Assembly (NCBI GenBank): GCA_038521825.1
Contig: JBCBKL010000001.1
Location: 124,001 to 188,000, forward strand
Direction: 5' to 3'
From: JBCBKL01 sp038521825
Lineage (GTDB): Bacteria > Pseudomonadota > Alphaproteobacteria > Rhodobacterales > Rhodobacteraceae
Length of the DNA: 64,000 nucleotides
Shown here: piece after piece, positions 1 to 8,443 of the stretch
Layout of the letters: every line of letters begins with the position of its first letter
Numbering within the stretch: position 1 is the stretch's first letter
Position numbers and translations under genes: made by a program
The notes under the pieces: generated by a model
The model's database searches: none
What the model was told of the DNA's origin: nothing
The model's input: only the letters and a program-made list of their open reading frames with translations

Positions 1-158
1 GCCTTCTCTGCGGGCTGGAGCCTGTCGGCACCCTCAACACCCCAGCCTATATCTTCACCGATTCTAATGTCGAAACCGCCGGCAATCCGGCGAACTTTAA
101 CGATGGCTATGGCGACGTGCACATCGAGGGCTTTCAGCAGCTTTGGCAGCTCAAGTAA
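1..158 (+). CDS. Sugar ABC transporter substrate-binding protein, C-terminal end (partial)
   Basis: An open frame enters the window at base 3 and ends at the TAA at 156-158. It gives about 51 residues that end in FQQLWQLK. The piece contains a YIFTDSNV segment and an NFNDGYGDVH segment, which fits the C-terminal lobe of a periplasmic sugar-binding protein. That reading rests mainly on context, because the next two genes are the ATPase and permease of a ribose-type ABC importer. The stop codon overlaps the next start as TAATG. The N-terminus and signal peptide lie outside the window, so substrate and subfamily cannot be judged. Confidence 0.6.
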   Translation, partial: LLCGLEPVGTLNTPAYIFTDSNVETAGNPANFNDGYGDVHIEGFQQLWQLK

Positions 159-1708
159 TGCAAGGGGCTGGTCCCGCGCTTGAGGCTGAGGCCCTGACCA
201 AGCGGTTCGGCGCGGCGACCGCCCTAGACGCCGTATCGTTACGTGTTTCAAGGGGCGAGGTTCATGGCTTGCTCGGCTCGAACGGGTCGGGCAAATCGAC
301 CCTGATCAAGATCCTTGCAGGCTTTCACACCCCCGAGCCCGGTGGCAGCCTGCGCCTTTACGACCATCCGACGCCTCTGCCGATGAGCGGGGCAGAGGCC
401 AAGGCGGCGGGATTGGCCTTTGTCCACCAGAACCTTGGTCTGATCCCCGAGCTGTCGGTGGCCGAGAACCTCTTCATGCACGATATGACCACCGGGCAGG
501 ACTGGCACCTTGACTGGCGTGGTATGCATGCGCGGGCAAGGGAGATCTTCGCCGATTTTGACCTATCTATTGCCCCAACTGCTCCGGTGGCAACACTGTC
601 GGCAGTCGAACGCGCTCTTTTGGCCATCGTCCGAGCCTATCGCGAGCTGATGGAGGCGGCGGAAGATCACGCCAGCCGCCCTGGTGTTTTGATCCTCGAT
701 GAGCCCACGCCGTTTCTGCCTCGGTCCGAGGTCGAACACCTCTTCCGTCTGATGCGGGCCTGCACGGCCACGGGCGCCAGCGTATTGTTCGTCAGCCATG
801 ACATCGACGAGGTACGCGCCATCACCGACCGTGCCACCATTCTGCGTGACGGCAAGCTGATCGATACTGTCGAGACAGCGACGACATCGCATAGCGGCTT
901 CATCAGCCGCATCATCGGGCGCAACCTGACCGCATATGAAGGTGCGGCCAAGGTCATGCGCGGCGGTGAGCCGACGGTGATGGTCGAGGGGCTGGCGACG
1001 CCCGGACTGGGGCCCATAGATTTCGAGATGCGCGAGGGCGAGATCCTTGGTCTTGCCGGGCTAATCGGTGCAGGGGCCGAACGTGTGCCCGGTCTGCTCT
1101 TCGGCGCCGAGCCGGGCGCAACGGGCGTTTTGCGCGTGGCTGGACGCCGCTTTGATTTGCAAAAGGCGACACCGCGAGCTGCGGTAGCGGACGGCATCAC
1201 GTATCTGCCCGCCGATCGGCTGGGGCAGGCGGGCGTGGGCGCGCTGCCAGTGGGTGACAACGTCGCGATGCCTGTCTTCGACCGTCTCTTCGGACGCTTC
1301 GGTTTGACGAGCCGTGCCATCAATGACCATGCTGCGCAGCTGGGTGCGGACGCGGGCGTAAAGCCGAACGCGCCGCAATTACCACTTTCGGCTCTGTCGG
1401 GCGGCAACGCGCAGAAGGCCCTGATGGCCAAGTGGCTGCAGACGAAACCCCGGCTATTGCTGCTGGACGAGCCGACACAGGGCGTTGATGTGGGTGCGCG
1501 GCAGGCAATCTGGGATGCGCTGGACGCCGCGGCGCGTGCGGATGGCACCGCGATCCTTGTCGCCTCGACCGATTACGATCAGCTCGCGAGCCTTTGCCAC
1601 CGTGTTCTGGTCTTTTCCGAAGGACAGATCCGCCGGGAACTGAGTGGAGCCGCCCTGAACAAGGACGCGATAGCCGAGGCATGTTTCGGTGCGGAGAAAG
1701 CGGCGTGA
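158..1708 (+). CDS. Sugar ABC transporter ATP-binding protein (RbsA/MglA type, two ABC domains)
   Basis: This 516-residue protein is a fused double ATPase that powers import of a sugar or sugar acid. The first domain has a Walker A GSNGSGKST at residues 40-48 and a Walker B ending LILDEPT, but its signature region reads LSAVERALL instead of LSGGQ. The second domain lacks a normal P-loop (GLIGAGAER) and keeps a full signature LSGGN at about 413 and a Walker B LLLLDEPTQGVD. This asymmetric pattern is usual for RbsA/MglA proteins. The ATG at 158 overlaps the stop of the binding protein, so I prefer it to an in-frame TTG at 143. The permease follows two bases after the stop. Confidence 0.92.
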   Translation: MQGAGPALEAEALTKRFGAATALDAVSLRVSRGEVHGLLGSNGSGKSTLIKILAGFHTPEPGGSLRLYDHPTPLPMSGAEAKAAGLAFVHQNLGLIPELSVAENLFMHDMTTGQDWHLDWRGMHARAREIFADFDLSIAPTAPVATLSAVERALLAIVRAYRELMEAAEDHASRPGVLILDEPTPFLPRSEVEHLFRLMRACTATGASVLFVSHDIDEVRAITDRATILRDGKLIDTVETATTSHSGFISRIIGRNLTAYEGAAKVMRGGEPTVMVEGLATPGLGPIDFEMREGEILGLAGLIGAGAERVPGLLFGAEPGATGVLRVAGRRFDLQKATPRAAVADGITYLPADRLGQAGVGALPVGDNVAMPVFDRLFGRFGLTSRAINDHAAQLGADAGVKPNAPQLPLSALSGGNAQKALMAKWLQTKPRLLLLDEPTQGVDVGARQAIWDALDAAARADGTAILVASTDYDQLASLCHRVLVFSEGQIRRELSGAALNKDAIAEACFGAEKAA

Positions 1709-1710
1709 AT

Positions 1711-2772
1711 ATGTCCCCGACCGACCCACCACCCCGCGCCGATGAAGACGAACTGACGGCCCGTATCGCGGCGCTTGAGGCCAAGCTGGTTGCGTTTGAA
1801 GAGGTGCAGGCTCGTCCGTCGCGCGACTGGGCCACGATCCTCGAACGCGGTGGGTTGGTCATCGCCTGGGGGCTGCTGATCTTGATCCTCGGCGCGTTTC
1901 GGCCCGAACAGATGTTTGCGTGGAATTCTTATGCGACCATGCTGGGATCGAACGCGATGATTGTGGTGCTGACGCTGGCCCTGATGATCCCGTTGGTCGC
2001 AGGCGATTTCGACCTGTCTGTCGCGGCGACGATGGGCCTGAGTTCGATGTTGATAGCGGTCCTCAATGTCAAGGCGGGGATCGAGATTGGCCCAGCCGTT
2101 CTGATCGCCATCGCTGCAGGGGCGGCGGTTGGGGCAGCCAACGCATTCTTTACGCTCTACTTCGGGATCCATTCTCTGATCGTCACGCTTGGGTCCGGCT
2201 ATTTCGTCGCCGGTCTGATCCTGTGGGTTTCGGGGGCCAACACGATCGCAGGCATCTCCATGGATTTGGTCAATGCCGTGATCCTGACCCGGCTTCTGGG
2301 TGTGCCCCTTGCGTTCTACTATGCCGCAGCCCTGACTGCCGTCATCTGGTATGTGTTTCAGTACACCAGCCTCGGGCGACGCCTGCTGTTTGTCGGGCTG
2401 GGCCGCGAGGTTGCCAAGTTGTCGGGCGTTAATGTTGTCGTGCTGCGGGCCGGGGCCTTTGTCGCCTCGGGCGCTGTCGCCGCGATCGCCGGAGTGCTGT
2501 ATACGGGCATGCGCGGCGCCTCTGACCCGTCATCAGCGCTGGCCTTTCTGTTGCCAGCCTTTGCCGCCGCCTTTCTTGGATCGACAACTATTTATCCGGG
2601 CCGTTTCAATGCGCCGGGTGCATTTATTGCAGTATTCTTTTTGTCGACGGGGATCATGGGCCTGAATTTCCTGGGTGTGGACAGCTTTGTTCAGAACCTG
2701 TTCTACGGCGGTGGTCTGATCTTGGCGGTGTCAGTTTCGCAGTTGATCCGGGGCCGTCAGCCGATGGATTGA
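1711..2772 (+). CDS. Sugar ABC transporter permease (RbsC/AraH type)
   Basis: This is a 353-residue inner-membrane permease of the BPD_transp_2 family. The first 45 or so residues are hydrophilic and acidic, then about eight to ten hydrophobic segments follow. A GAANAFFTLYFGIHSLIVTLGS-like stretch matches the family core where RbsC-type permeases carry the PFIVTLGT motif. The chosen ATG at 1711 sits two bases after the ATPase stop; upstream in-frame starts would overlap the ATPase by over 100 bases. Together with the preceding two genes it forms one importer. The sugar is not determined by sequence alone. Confidence 0.9.
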   Translation: MSPTDPPPRADEDELTARIAALEAKLVAFEEVQARPSRDWATILERGGLVIAWGLLILILGAFRPEQMFAWNSYATMLGSNAMIVVLTLALMIPLVAGDFDLSVAATMGLSSMLIAVLNVKAGIEIGPAVLIAIAAGAAVGAANAFFTLYFGIHSLIVTLGSGYFVAGLILWVSGANTIAGISMDLVNAVILTRLLGVPLAFYYAAALTAVIWYVFQYTSLGRRLLFVGLGREVAKLSGVNVVVLRAGAFVASGAVAAIAGVLYTGMRGASDPSSALAFLLPAFAAAFLGSTTIYPGRFNAPGAFIAVFFLSTGIMGLNFLGVDSFVQNLFYGGGLILAVSVSQLIRGRQPMD

Positions 2773-2784
2773 GGGGAGAACTGG

Positions 2785-3468
2785 ATGCCGAGATTCGACG
2801 TTGAGGGGGATGCCAGACGGGCCTTTGGTGCCCTGCAGCTTGGTGGCGTCGCCATCGTACCGCATAATATCGGCTATGCCGCTTTGGGTGGGTCGACCGA
2901 AGCCTTGATGACGATCTTCAACACCAAGCAACGCGCTGCATCCAAGTTGAATGCAATGATTGGTAACCGGCAGATACACAACGAAGTGCATGCCTGTTCG
3001 CCCCGGGGTCGCGATATTGTCGAGGCTATCACCGAGGATTATGATTTGCCTTTGGGTTGCGTCGCCCCGGCCAACATGGATCACCCCCTGATCACCGCCC
3101 TCGATGATGAGATGATCCCTCGTTCATCGCGCGAAGGAACGATCGTCATGCTGATGAATGCCGGTGCCCATCACGCGGCGCTGACGGCGCTGAGCTATGC
3201 GCACAACGTACCTCTGTTCGGGTCGTCCGCGAACTTGTCGATGGGCGGCACCAAGTTCTGTGTCGAGGATATCGAGCCCGAGATCATCGCCATCGCCGAT
3301 GAGGTGGTGGATCATGGCTTGCAGCCGTTTCACCACTATGGCCAATCCTCGACCCTGTTGAACGTAGAAACGCTCGAGATTCTGCGCGTGGGTTCTTGCT
3401 ACGAAGACATTGCATATATCCTGAAACGCCATTTCGGTCACGACTTGCCGCACCGAACAGCAGCCTGA
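2785..3468 (+). CDS. Sua5/YciO/YrdC-domain protein
   Basis: The 227-residue protein carries a single YrdC domain. Visible features are a KQR-x-x-SK stretch near residues 48-54, where YrdC/Sua5 proteins bind nucleotide and threonine, and a GSSANLS motif near 150, the family hallmark. Classical TsaC/Sua5 makes threonylcarbamoyl-AMP for the t6A modification of tRNA. Here the gene sits inside a sugar ABC operon, 12 bases after the permease and 12 before a carbamoyl-amidase-like gene. A specialised role on a small carbamoylated metabolite is therefore at least as likely as a tRNA role. There is no Sua5 C-terminal domain. Function is unproven. Confidence 0.8.
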   Translation: MPRFDVEGDARRAFGALQLGGVAIVPHNIGYAALGGSTEALMTIFNTKQRAASKLNAMIGNRQIHNEVHACSPRGRDIVEAITEDYDLPLGCVAPANMDHPLITALDDEMIPRSSREGTIVMLMNAGAHHAALTALSYAHNVPLFGSSANLSMGGTKFCVEDIEPEIIAIADEVVDHGLQPFHHYGQSSTLLNVETLEILRVGSCYEDIAYILKRHFGHDLPHRTAA

Positions 3469-3480
3469 GGGAGCCTAGGG

Positions 3481-4116
3481 ATGAATGATGCCTATGAAGA
3501 GCAGGGGTTCGGCGCGATCCAGATCGGGTTCGGTGCCCGCCCAGCAGTTCTGGTGGTCGACTTTCAACTGGGTTTCACCAGCGCCGACCAACCCTTGGGC
3601 GGTAGCGCCATGGTCGATGCGGCGGTCGAGAATACGGCCCGTCTGTTGGCCGCGGCCCGTCGTGCACAAGTGCCGGTATTGCAGACCTATGTTGGCCATT
3701 GCTGCGATCATGATGCGCTGAACTGGAAGATCCCCGCCGTGCGTACCGATTTCATGGACGGAACCGAGGGCACCCGACTGGATCCTCGCATTCACGATCC
3801 TGACTACGACGTGGTGTTCCGCAAGATCGCACCGTCGATATTCTTTCAGACACCGGCGGTACAGATCCTGACCAAGCATCAGATCGATACGGTGATCATC
3901 GTCGGATGCAACACATCCGGATGCGTAAGGGCCTCTGCCGTTGATGCGTTTTCCTATGGGTTCCGTACTATCCTGCCCCGCGACTGCTGCGGCGATGTCG
4001 AAGAAGGCCCGCACGATCAGGCACTGCGCGACATCGACCGGCGATACGGTGACGTGGTCACTAGCCAGGCGACAATTGCCGCCCTAACCGACGGTTTGGA
4101 GGCGGCTGCCGGCTAG
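3481..4116 (+). CDS. Isochorismatase-family cysteine hydrolase, N-carbamoylsarcosine-amidase-like
   Basis: The 211-residue protein has the catalytic triad of the family: Asp in VVDFQ near residue 29, Lys in FRKIAPS near 119, and Cys in the GCNTSGCVRA motif near 143. The TSGCVRASAVDA context is characteristic of the N-carbamoylsarcosine amidase branch, which hydrolyses carbamoyl groups to CO2 and ammonia. It ends the plus-strand operon and overlaps the convergent uxuA by 4 bases. A decarbamoylating hydrolase next to a YrdC-domain protein suggests shared carbamoyl chemistry; this is inference. Other amide substrates remain possible. Confidence 0.85.
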   Translation: MNDAYEEQGFGAIQIGFGARPAVLVVDFQLGFTSADQPLGGSAMVDAAVENTARLLAAARRAQVPVLQTYVGHCCDHDALNWKIPAVRTDFMDGTEGTRLDPRIHDPDYDVVFRKIAPSIFFQTPAVQILTKHQIDTVIIVGCNTSGCVRASAVDAFSYGFRTILPRDCCGDVEEGPHDQALRDIDRRYGDVVTSQATIAALTDGLEAAAG

Positions 4117-5303
4117 GTATCTGCTGAAAGCGCCGTTGCGATCCCACGCAGTTCGGCTAGGCCGCGCATCCGTCCGATCAGAGGATAGCCAGGCAGGCCG
4201 TCGCGGTCGCTGTCCATCAACAGTTCCTGTCCGTGGTCAGGTCGCATGGGGATTTGCCAATCGGCATGCCCCTCGGATTTGCGCCGCGCCTCTTCACTAA
4301 GCAGCGCCCTGATCGTGCCGACCATGTCGGTATCACCGTCAAGATGGGGTGCCTCGAAAAAGCTGGGTCGCTGGGGGTCAGGGCCAGCCAGCCGCTTTGT
4401 ATTCCGCAGGTGAACGAAATGGATGCGGGGGCCCAGCCTTCGTACAAACTCCGCCCCGTCGAACCCTTGGGCTACGCCCAGCGATCCGGTGCAGAGCGTC
4501 GCCCCGTTCGCGGGCACATCGACGGCTGCGAGTGTCGCGGCGTAGTCATCGGTTGATGACATCACGCGCGGCAGGCCCATGAGCGGAAAGGGTGGATCAT
4601 CAGGATGGCAGCAGAGCCGGAGGCCGAGCTTGTCGGCCACTGGTGCCACTTCACCCAGAAAGTCGATCAGGTTTTGCCGCAGCCGGGTTGCGTCAACCCC
4701 ATCGTAGGTGGCGAGCCGTTCGCGCACCTGATCCAGCGTCCAGCCGTCATTGGCCCCAGGAAGGCCCATGATGATCGTGCGGATCAACCGGGATTGTTCT
4801 GCCTCGGACAACGCTGCCAACCGTGCCTCGGCAGCGACTTTCAGGGCTTCATCGTAATCGTCGGTCGCGGCGGTACGTTTCAGCAGGAACAGATCGAAGG
4901 CTGCGAAATCGGTCAGGTCGAAGAGCATGGCCGTGCCGCCATGTGGCTGAAGGGTATGGGTTTCCGTGCGGGTCCAGTCGAGGATTGGCATAAAATTGTA
5001 GCAGATCGTCTCGATCCCATTCCGTGCCAATGCTTCGAGACTGCGTTTGTAGGCCGACAGATGATGGGCCATTTCGGGCCCTTGCGTTTTGATTGCCTCG
5101 GACACTGGCAGGCTTTCGACAACGGCCCATTGGAGCCCTGCCGCCTCGATCATCGACTTCCGCTCGGCGATGGCATCGGCGGGCCATTCCGCGCCAGGGG
5201 TATAGTTGTGTAACGCTGTCACCACCCCTGTGGCGCCGACCTGAGGCAGATCGCTGAGCATCACAGGGTCATGAGGTCCAAACCAGCGCCAGCATTCCTT
5301 CAT
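4113..5303 (-). CDS. uxuA: Mannonate dehydratase
   Basis: UxuA converts D-mannonate to 2-keto-3-deoxy-D-gluconate in the glucuronate branch of hexuronate catabolism. The 396-residue length is normal. The N-terminus (WRWFGPHDPV) aligns with the WRWYGPNDPV start of enterobacterial UxuA, and the LHNYTPGAEWP, YNFMPILDWTRT, CCHPDDPP and HFVHLRNT segments are typical of this TIM-barrel family. I place the start at 5303, where ATG overlaps the upstream stop as ATGA; an in-frame ATG at 5312 also exists. It is the last gene of a four-gene minus operon behind three Gfo/Idh/MocA dehydrogenases. Confidence 0.95.
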   Translation of the reverse strand: MKECWRWFGPHDPVMLSDLPQVGATGVVTALHNYTPGAEWPADAIAERKSMIEAAGLQWAVVESLPVSEAIKTQGPEMAHHLSAYKRSLEALARNGIETICYNFMPILDWTRTETHTLQPHGGTAMLFDLTDFAAFDLFLLKRTAATDDYDEALKVAAEARLAALSEAEQSRLIRTIIMGLPGANDGWTLDQVRERLATYDGVDATRLRQNLIDFLGEVAPVADKLGLRLCCHPDDPPFPLMGLPRVMSSTDDYAATLAAVDVPANGATLCTGSLGVAQGFDGAEFVRRLGPRIHFVHLRNTKRLAGPDPQRPSFFEAPHLDGDTDMVGTIRALLSEEARRKSEGHADWQIPMRPDHGQELLMDSDRDGLPGYPLIGRMRGLAELRGIATALSADT

Positions 5304-6340
5304 GGCTGCCATCCTTTCCGCATCGGGTGGGTCGGGGGTAGGGGCAGGGAGATGCGGCCCCCGCTGCGATGTGCAGCATAGATCGCGGTGACAAGCTCGA
5401 TAGACCGCCTACCATCGGCCAGCGTGACGGCGCGATTGGGTTGGCCGCTTAGCACCTTTACGATTTCGGCCAGAAAGCCGGTAAACCCGGTTGGGTCAGC
5501 GGGCACGGCGGCGATACAGGCATCGATTGCGACCTGATCGGCGGGGTCGCGGGCAGTGAATGTCCACCTGTCTTCTGCCGGGGTGTAGGGCAGGGTACCC
5601 GATGTCGTGGTCAGTCTGTCAAAGACCAACCGCAGGCGGGTTTCGTCCCGCGCGGCACCCAGTGTGATGGAACTGGTGGCGATCGCATCGTTCGCTAGAT
5701 CGAAGGTGAGCGCCGCGCAATCCTCAGTCTCGATCGGGTTGATCCGGGTGGTCAACCGCGCCGTCACATGGGTGACAGGGGCAAAGAAGTGTTCGAGCAG
5801 GTCGTGCGCATGGATCGCGTGTCCTAGAACCACCCCGCCCTGTTCCCCTGCCCACGTGCCCCGCCATGGTACGGCGTAGTAGTCAGCCCCCCGCGCCCAG
5901 TGGGTTTCAAGTGCCGCAATGTGCGGTCTGCCCGCCAGCCCCGCGTCGATCAGCGCCTGAAGCTGGGTAAAGGCAGGCCCGAACCGGTATTGAAAGACGG
6001 GGAAGACTTCGCGCCCTGCTTTGTCGGCAGTGGCGGCGATGGTGTCTGCATCACCGATTGACGTGGCGAGCGGTTTTTCGCAGATGACGTGCTTGCCTGC
6101 CTCAAGGGCGGCAATAGCCGTGGGCGCATGCAGATGCGGTGGCAGGCAGATATCGATCAGGTCTGCATCGCTCTCTAACGCGGCCTCGATCGTTTCTGCG
6201 CCGGGGACATCAGGCGCCACGGCTTGGCGCCGATTCGCATCTTGATCGACAACCAGGACGACGTCGAATTCAGGCAGCGCCTGATAGGCTGCCAGATGCT
6301 GCGCCCCGATGCCGGCGCCAAGGATCGCAACGCGGATCAT
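5300..6340 (-). CDS. Gfo/Idh/MocA family oxidoreductase (copy 1)
   Basis: A 346-residue NAD(P)-dependent sugar or inositol dehydrogenase-like protein. The Rossmann motif GAGIGAQH is at residues 8-15, and the family EKP motif (CEKPLATS) lies near 93-100. The C-terminal half is the usual alpha/beta substrate domain, with GHAIHAHDLLEHF holding the expected catalytic-region histidines. It is coupled by 4-base overlaps to the dehydrogenase upstream and to uxuA downstream. It probably oxidises or reduces a uronate, aldonate or related cyclic sugar that feeds mannonate. The exact substrate cannot be read from the sequence. Confidence 0.85.
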   Translation of the reverse strand: MIRVAILGAGIGAQHLAAYQALPEFDVVLVVDQDANRRQAVAPDVPGAETIEAALESDADLIDICLPPHLHAPTAIAALEAGKHVICEKPLATSIGDADTIAATADKAGREVFPVFQYRFGPAFTQLQALIDAGLAGRPHIAALETHWARGADYYAVPWRGTWAGEQGGVVLGHAIHAHDLLEHFFAPVTHVTARLTTRINPIETEDCAALTFDLANDAIATSSITLGAARDETRLRLVFDRLTTTSGTLPYTPAEDRWTFTARDPADQVAIDACIAAVPADPTGFTGFLAEIVKVLSGQPNRAVTLADGRRSIELVTAIYAAHRSGGRISLPLPPTHPMRKGWQP

Positions 6341-7335
6341 GCTTCGGCCATTTCCTGGGCCTTCAGCGCCAGTTCCATCACTGCAAAGCAGTGCGTCTGG
6401 GGCATCGCGGTCTCGGTCCGGTGCTGGATGTCGTCGAGCAGCCGGTCGAAATATGGCAATCCGGCCTTGCGGGCGTCTATGTTTTCACACCGGCTGCCGT
6501 TGACCAGAACGACGTGATCCGTTCCCTCGCGCCCCCCAACATCGACGTACTTGCGCAGCTCGATGTATCCCTCCGTGCCCAGCAGCGTCAGCCGTCCGTC
6601 ACCCCAGTTTGGCAGCGCATCGGGCGTATACCAGTCGACGCGGATATAGCCCGAAGCATGGGGCGACCGCAGGGCGATTTCCCCGAAATCCTGCAAGCCG
6701 GGATCGCCGGAATTCGCGTGGTTTGCCACATGGGCCATGGCGATTTCCGCCGTGTCAGAGCCTGTGAAATAGAGAAACTGGTCAATCTGGTGCGAGGCGA
6801 TGTCGGTCAGGATTCCACCGTAGCGACCGCGTTGGAAGAACCAGTCGGGCCGGGTGGCGCGGTTAAGCCGGTGCGGCCCCAGCCCGCAGGTATGGACGAC
6901 CCGCCCGATGGCTCCGTCCGCGACCAGCGTGCTGGCCAGTGTCACGGCCGGCACCTCGAACCGTTCGGAAAAGTTGATCGACCAGATCCGACCCGTTTCG
7001 GCAACTGTCTGTTGGATCATGGCAAGCTGGGTCAGGTCGGTGCAGCCCGGTTTATCGGTCATTACATCGTGCCCGGTTTCCATTGCACGGATCGCCACAG
7101 CCGCCCGGTCCGCAGGTATGTTCGAGATCAGGGCAAGATCGGCCCCTACGCCGAGTGCCTCGTCGAGGCTGTCAAATCGGCGCAGATCCGGGAACCGTTT
7201 TGCATAGCCGGGCAGGGGTTGCGGCGATCCTTCCGTCCAGTAGCCAAGGCACCGCGCGCCCACCCCCAGCATGTTTTCCGTCATGCCGTAGATGTGCCGA
7301 TGGTCGAGGCCGAGGGCGATGAAAGCGATTGTCAT
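6337..7335 (-). CDS. Gfo/Idh/MocA family oxidoreductase (copy 2)
   Basis: This 332-residue protein belongs to the same family as its neighbours but is diverged. The N-terminal Rossmann region is atypical (IALGLDHRHIYG instead of GxGxxG), and the EKP motif is replaced by DKPG near residue 95. A LTDIASHQIDQFL segment occupies the catalytic position. The ATG at 7335 overlaps the upstream stop as ATGA, so I prefer it to a GTG at 7341. The weak glycine motif may mean altered cofactor use. It may work as a pair with one of the flanking dehydrogenases, for example in a two-step epimerisation through a keto intermediate; that is speculation. Confidence 0.8.
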   Translation of the reverse strand: MTIAFIALGLDHRHIYGMTENMLGVGARCLGYWTEGSPQPLPGYAKRFPDLRRFDSLDEALGVGADLALISNIPADRAAVAIRAMETGHDVMTDKPGCTDLTQLAMIQQTVAETGRIWSINFSERFEVPAVTLASTLVADGAIGRVVHTCGLGPHRLNRATRPDWFFQRGRYGGILTDIASHQIDQFLYFTGSDTAEIAMAHVANHANSGDPGLQDFGEIALRSPHASGYIRVDWYTPDALPNWGDGRLTLLGTEGYIELRKYVDVGGREGTDHVVLVNGSRCENIDARKAGLPYFDRLLDDIQHRTETAMPQTHCFAVMELALKAQEMAEA

Positions 7336-8357
7336 GCGCACACCTTTTCAGTTCGGCCCGAGGCGCTGGCCCGCGTCATCGCGTCGATTGCCGCGTGTAC
7401 TTGCAAGGCCTCCTGCCCGGTTGCGAGCGGCGCACAGCCGACACGAATGGCTTGCGCAAAGTCTTCTAGGATGGATTGGTGCCAGCCGTGCGTAAAAGCC
7501 ATCGGGTCGGCCCCGCCCCCCGTGCTCTGATCGGTTCCCAGCACTTCTGTTTCGCCGTCGATCCAGTCGATGCGCAGCGCATCCCCTTCCAGAAGCGCCC
7601 GGGCCTTGGTGGTGATCAGCGCGATGCTTTCAGCACCGCCCGGATAGGCGCAGGTGGTTGCGCTGATCAGGCCCGTTGCGCCTGTTTCGAAAGTAAGGAG
7701 CGCGGTTGCGATGTCCTCGGCCTCGAGCCGGTGCAGCGGGCTGGTGCGCATCCGGGCCTGAAGCTCTTCGACTGGGCCGCAAAGCCAGAGCGCCAGATCA
7801 AGCGTGTGGATCGCCTGAGAGATCATCACTCCGCCGCCGTCCCGGGCATAGCTGCCGCGCCCTGGTTCGTCGTAATAGGCCTGATCGCGCCACCAGGGCA
7901 CTCTGATTTCGATATGGATGATCTCGCCGAGATCGTTACTTTCGAGCCGCTTCTTTAGGGTCCGGGACGCGGCGCGGGTGCGGTGCTGAAAGACAATGCC
8001 GAGAGGGAGGTTGTGGTAGAGACCAACGACGTCCCGCGCCTGCTCCAGCGTCCGTTCGACGGGTTTTTCCATCAGCGTGGGGATAGCCGCTGCTGATAGG
8101 ACCTGCGCATATTCGACGCGGGCATTGGGAGGGGTGATCAGGATCGCGACGTCCGGCTTGGTGGCGATGCCCGCGTCGATATCCGTGTGGGTGTCGACAG
8201 GGTATCCCAGCAGATCTGCCGCCTGATCGGCAAAGGCGCGCGTCCGCGCAGGATCACGCCCTACGACGCCACCCAGCTGCACGCCTGCACCGTTGTCGCG
8301 CAGGGCCAGCAGGTGGGTTTGGGCAACCATCCCCATCCCGATCAACAAGGCGTTCAT
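7332..8357 (-). CDS. Gfo/Idh/MocA family oxidoreductase (copy 3)
   Basis: A 341-residue oxidoreductase with a Rossmann motif GMGMVAQTH at residues 7-15, an EKPVE motif near 95 and a MISQAIHTLDLALWL catalytic segment. It is the first gene of the minus operon that ends with uxuA. Its start faces uxaC across an 86-bp divergent spacer, so the two uronate transcription units probably share control. The GGAGG-like site just upstream of the ATG supports the start. Substrate unknown; an acid-sugar dehydrogenase is the reasonable guess. Confidence 0.87.
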   Translation of the reverse strand: MNALLIGMGMVAQTHLLALRDNGAGVQLGGVVGRDPARTRAFADQAADLLGYPVDTHTDIDAGIATKPDVAILITPPNARVEYAQVLSAAAIPTLMEKPVERTLEQARDVVGLYHNLPLGIVFQHRTRAASRTLKKRLESNDLGEIIHIEIRVPWWRDQAYYDEPGRGSYARDGGGVMISQAIHTLDLALWLCGPVEELQARMRTSPLHRLEAEDIATALLTFETGATGLISATTCAYPGGAESIALITTKARALLEGDALRIDWIDGETEVLGTDQSTGGGADPMAFTHGWHQSILEDFAQAIRVGCAPLATGQEALQVHAAIDAMTRASASGRTEKVCA

Positions 8358-8443
8358 GCCGTTCCTCCCGCGTTCAGATTGGCGGCAATTCGCGGGTGCG
8401 CCAAGGGCTATTTGTGCTAGGCTTGCCGATGGGGAGGGTGAAA

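Noticed and set aside
667..1548. Long minus-strand open frame opposite the sugar ABC ATPase
   Set aside because: It is antisense to a clear ATPase, is Ser/Pro/Arg-rich with no domain, and arises from high-GC codon bias.
6139..7530. 463-residue plus-strand open frame
   Set aside because: It spans the antisense of two convincing Gfo/Idh/MocA genes with coupled starts and stops and shows no family motif.
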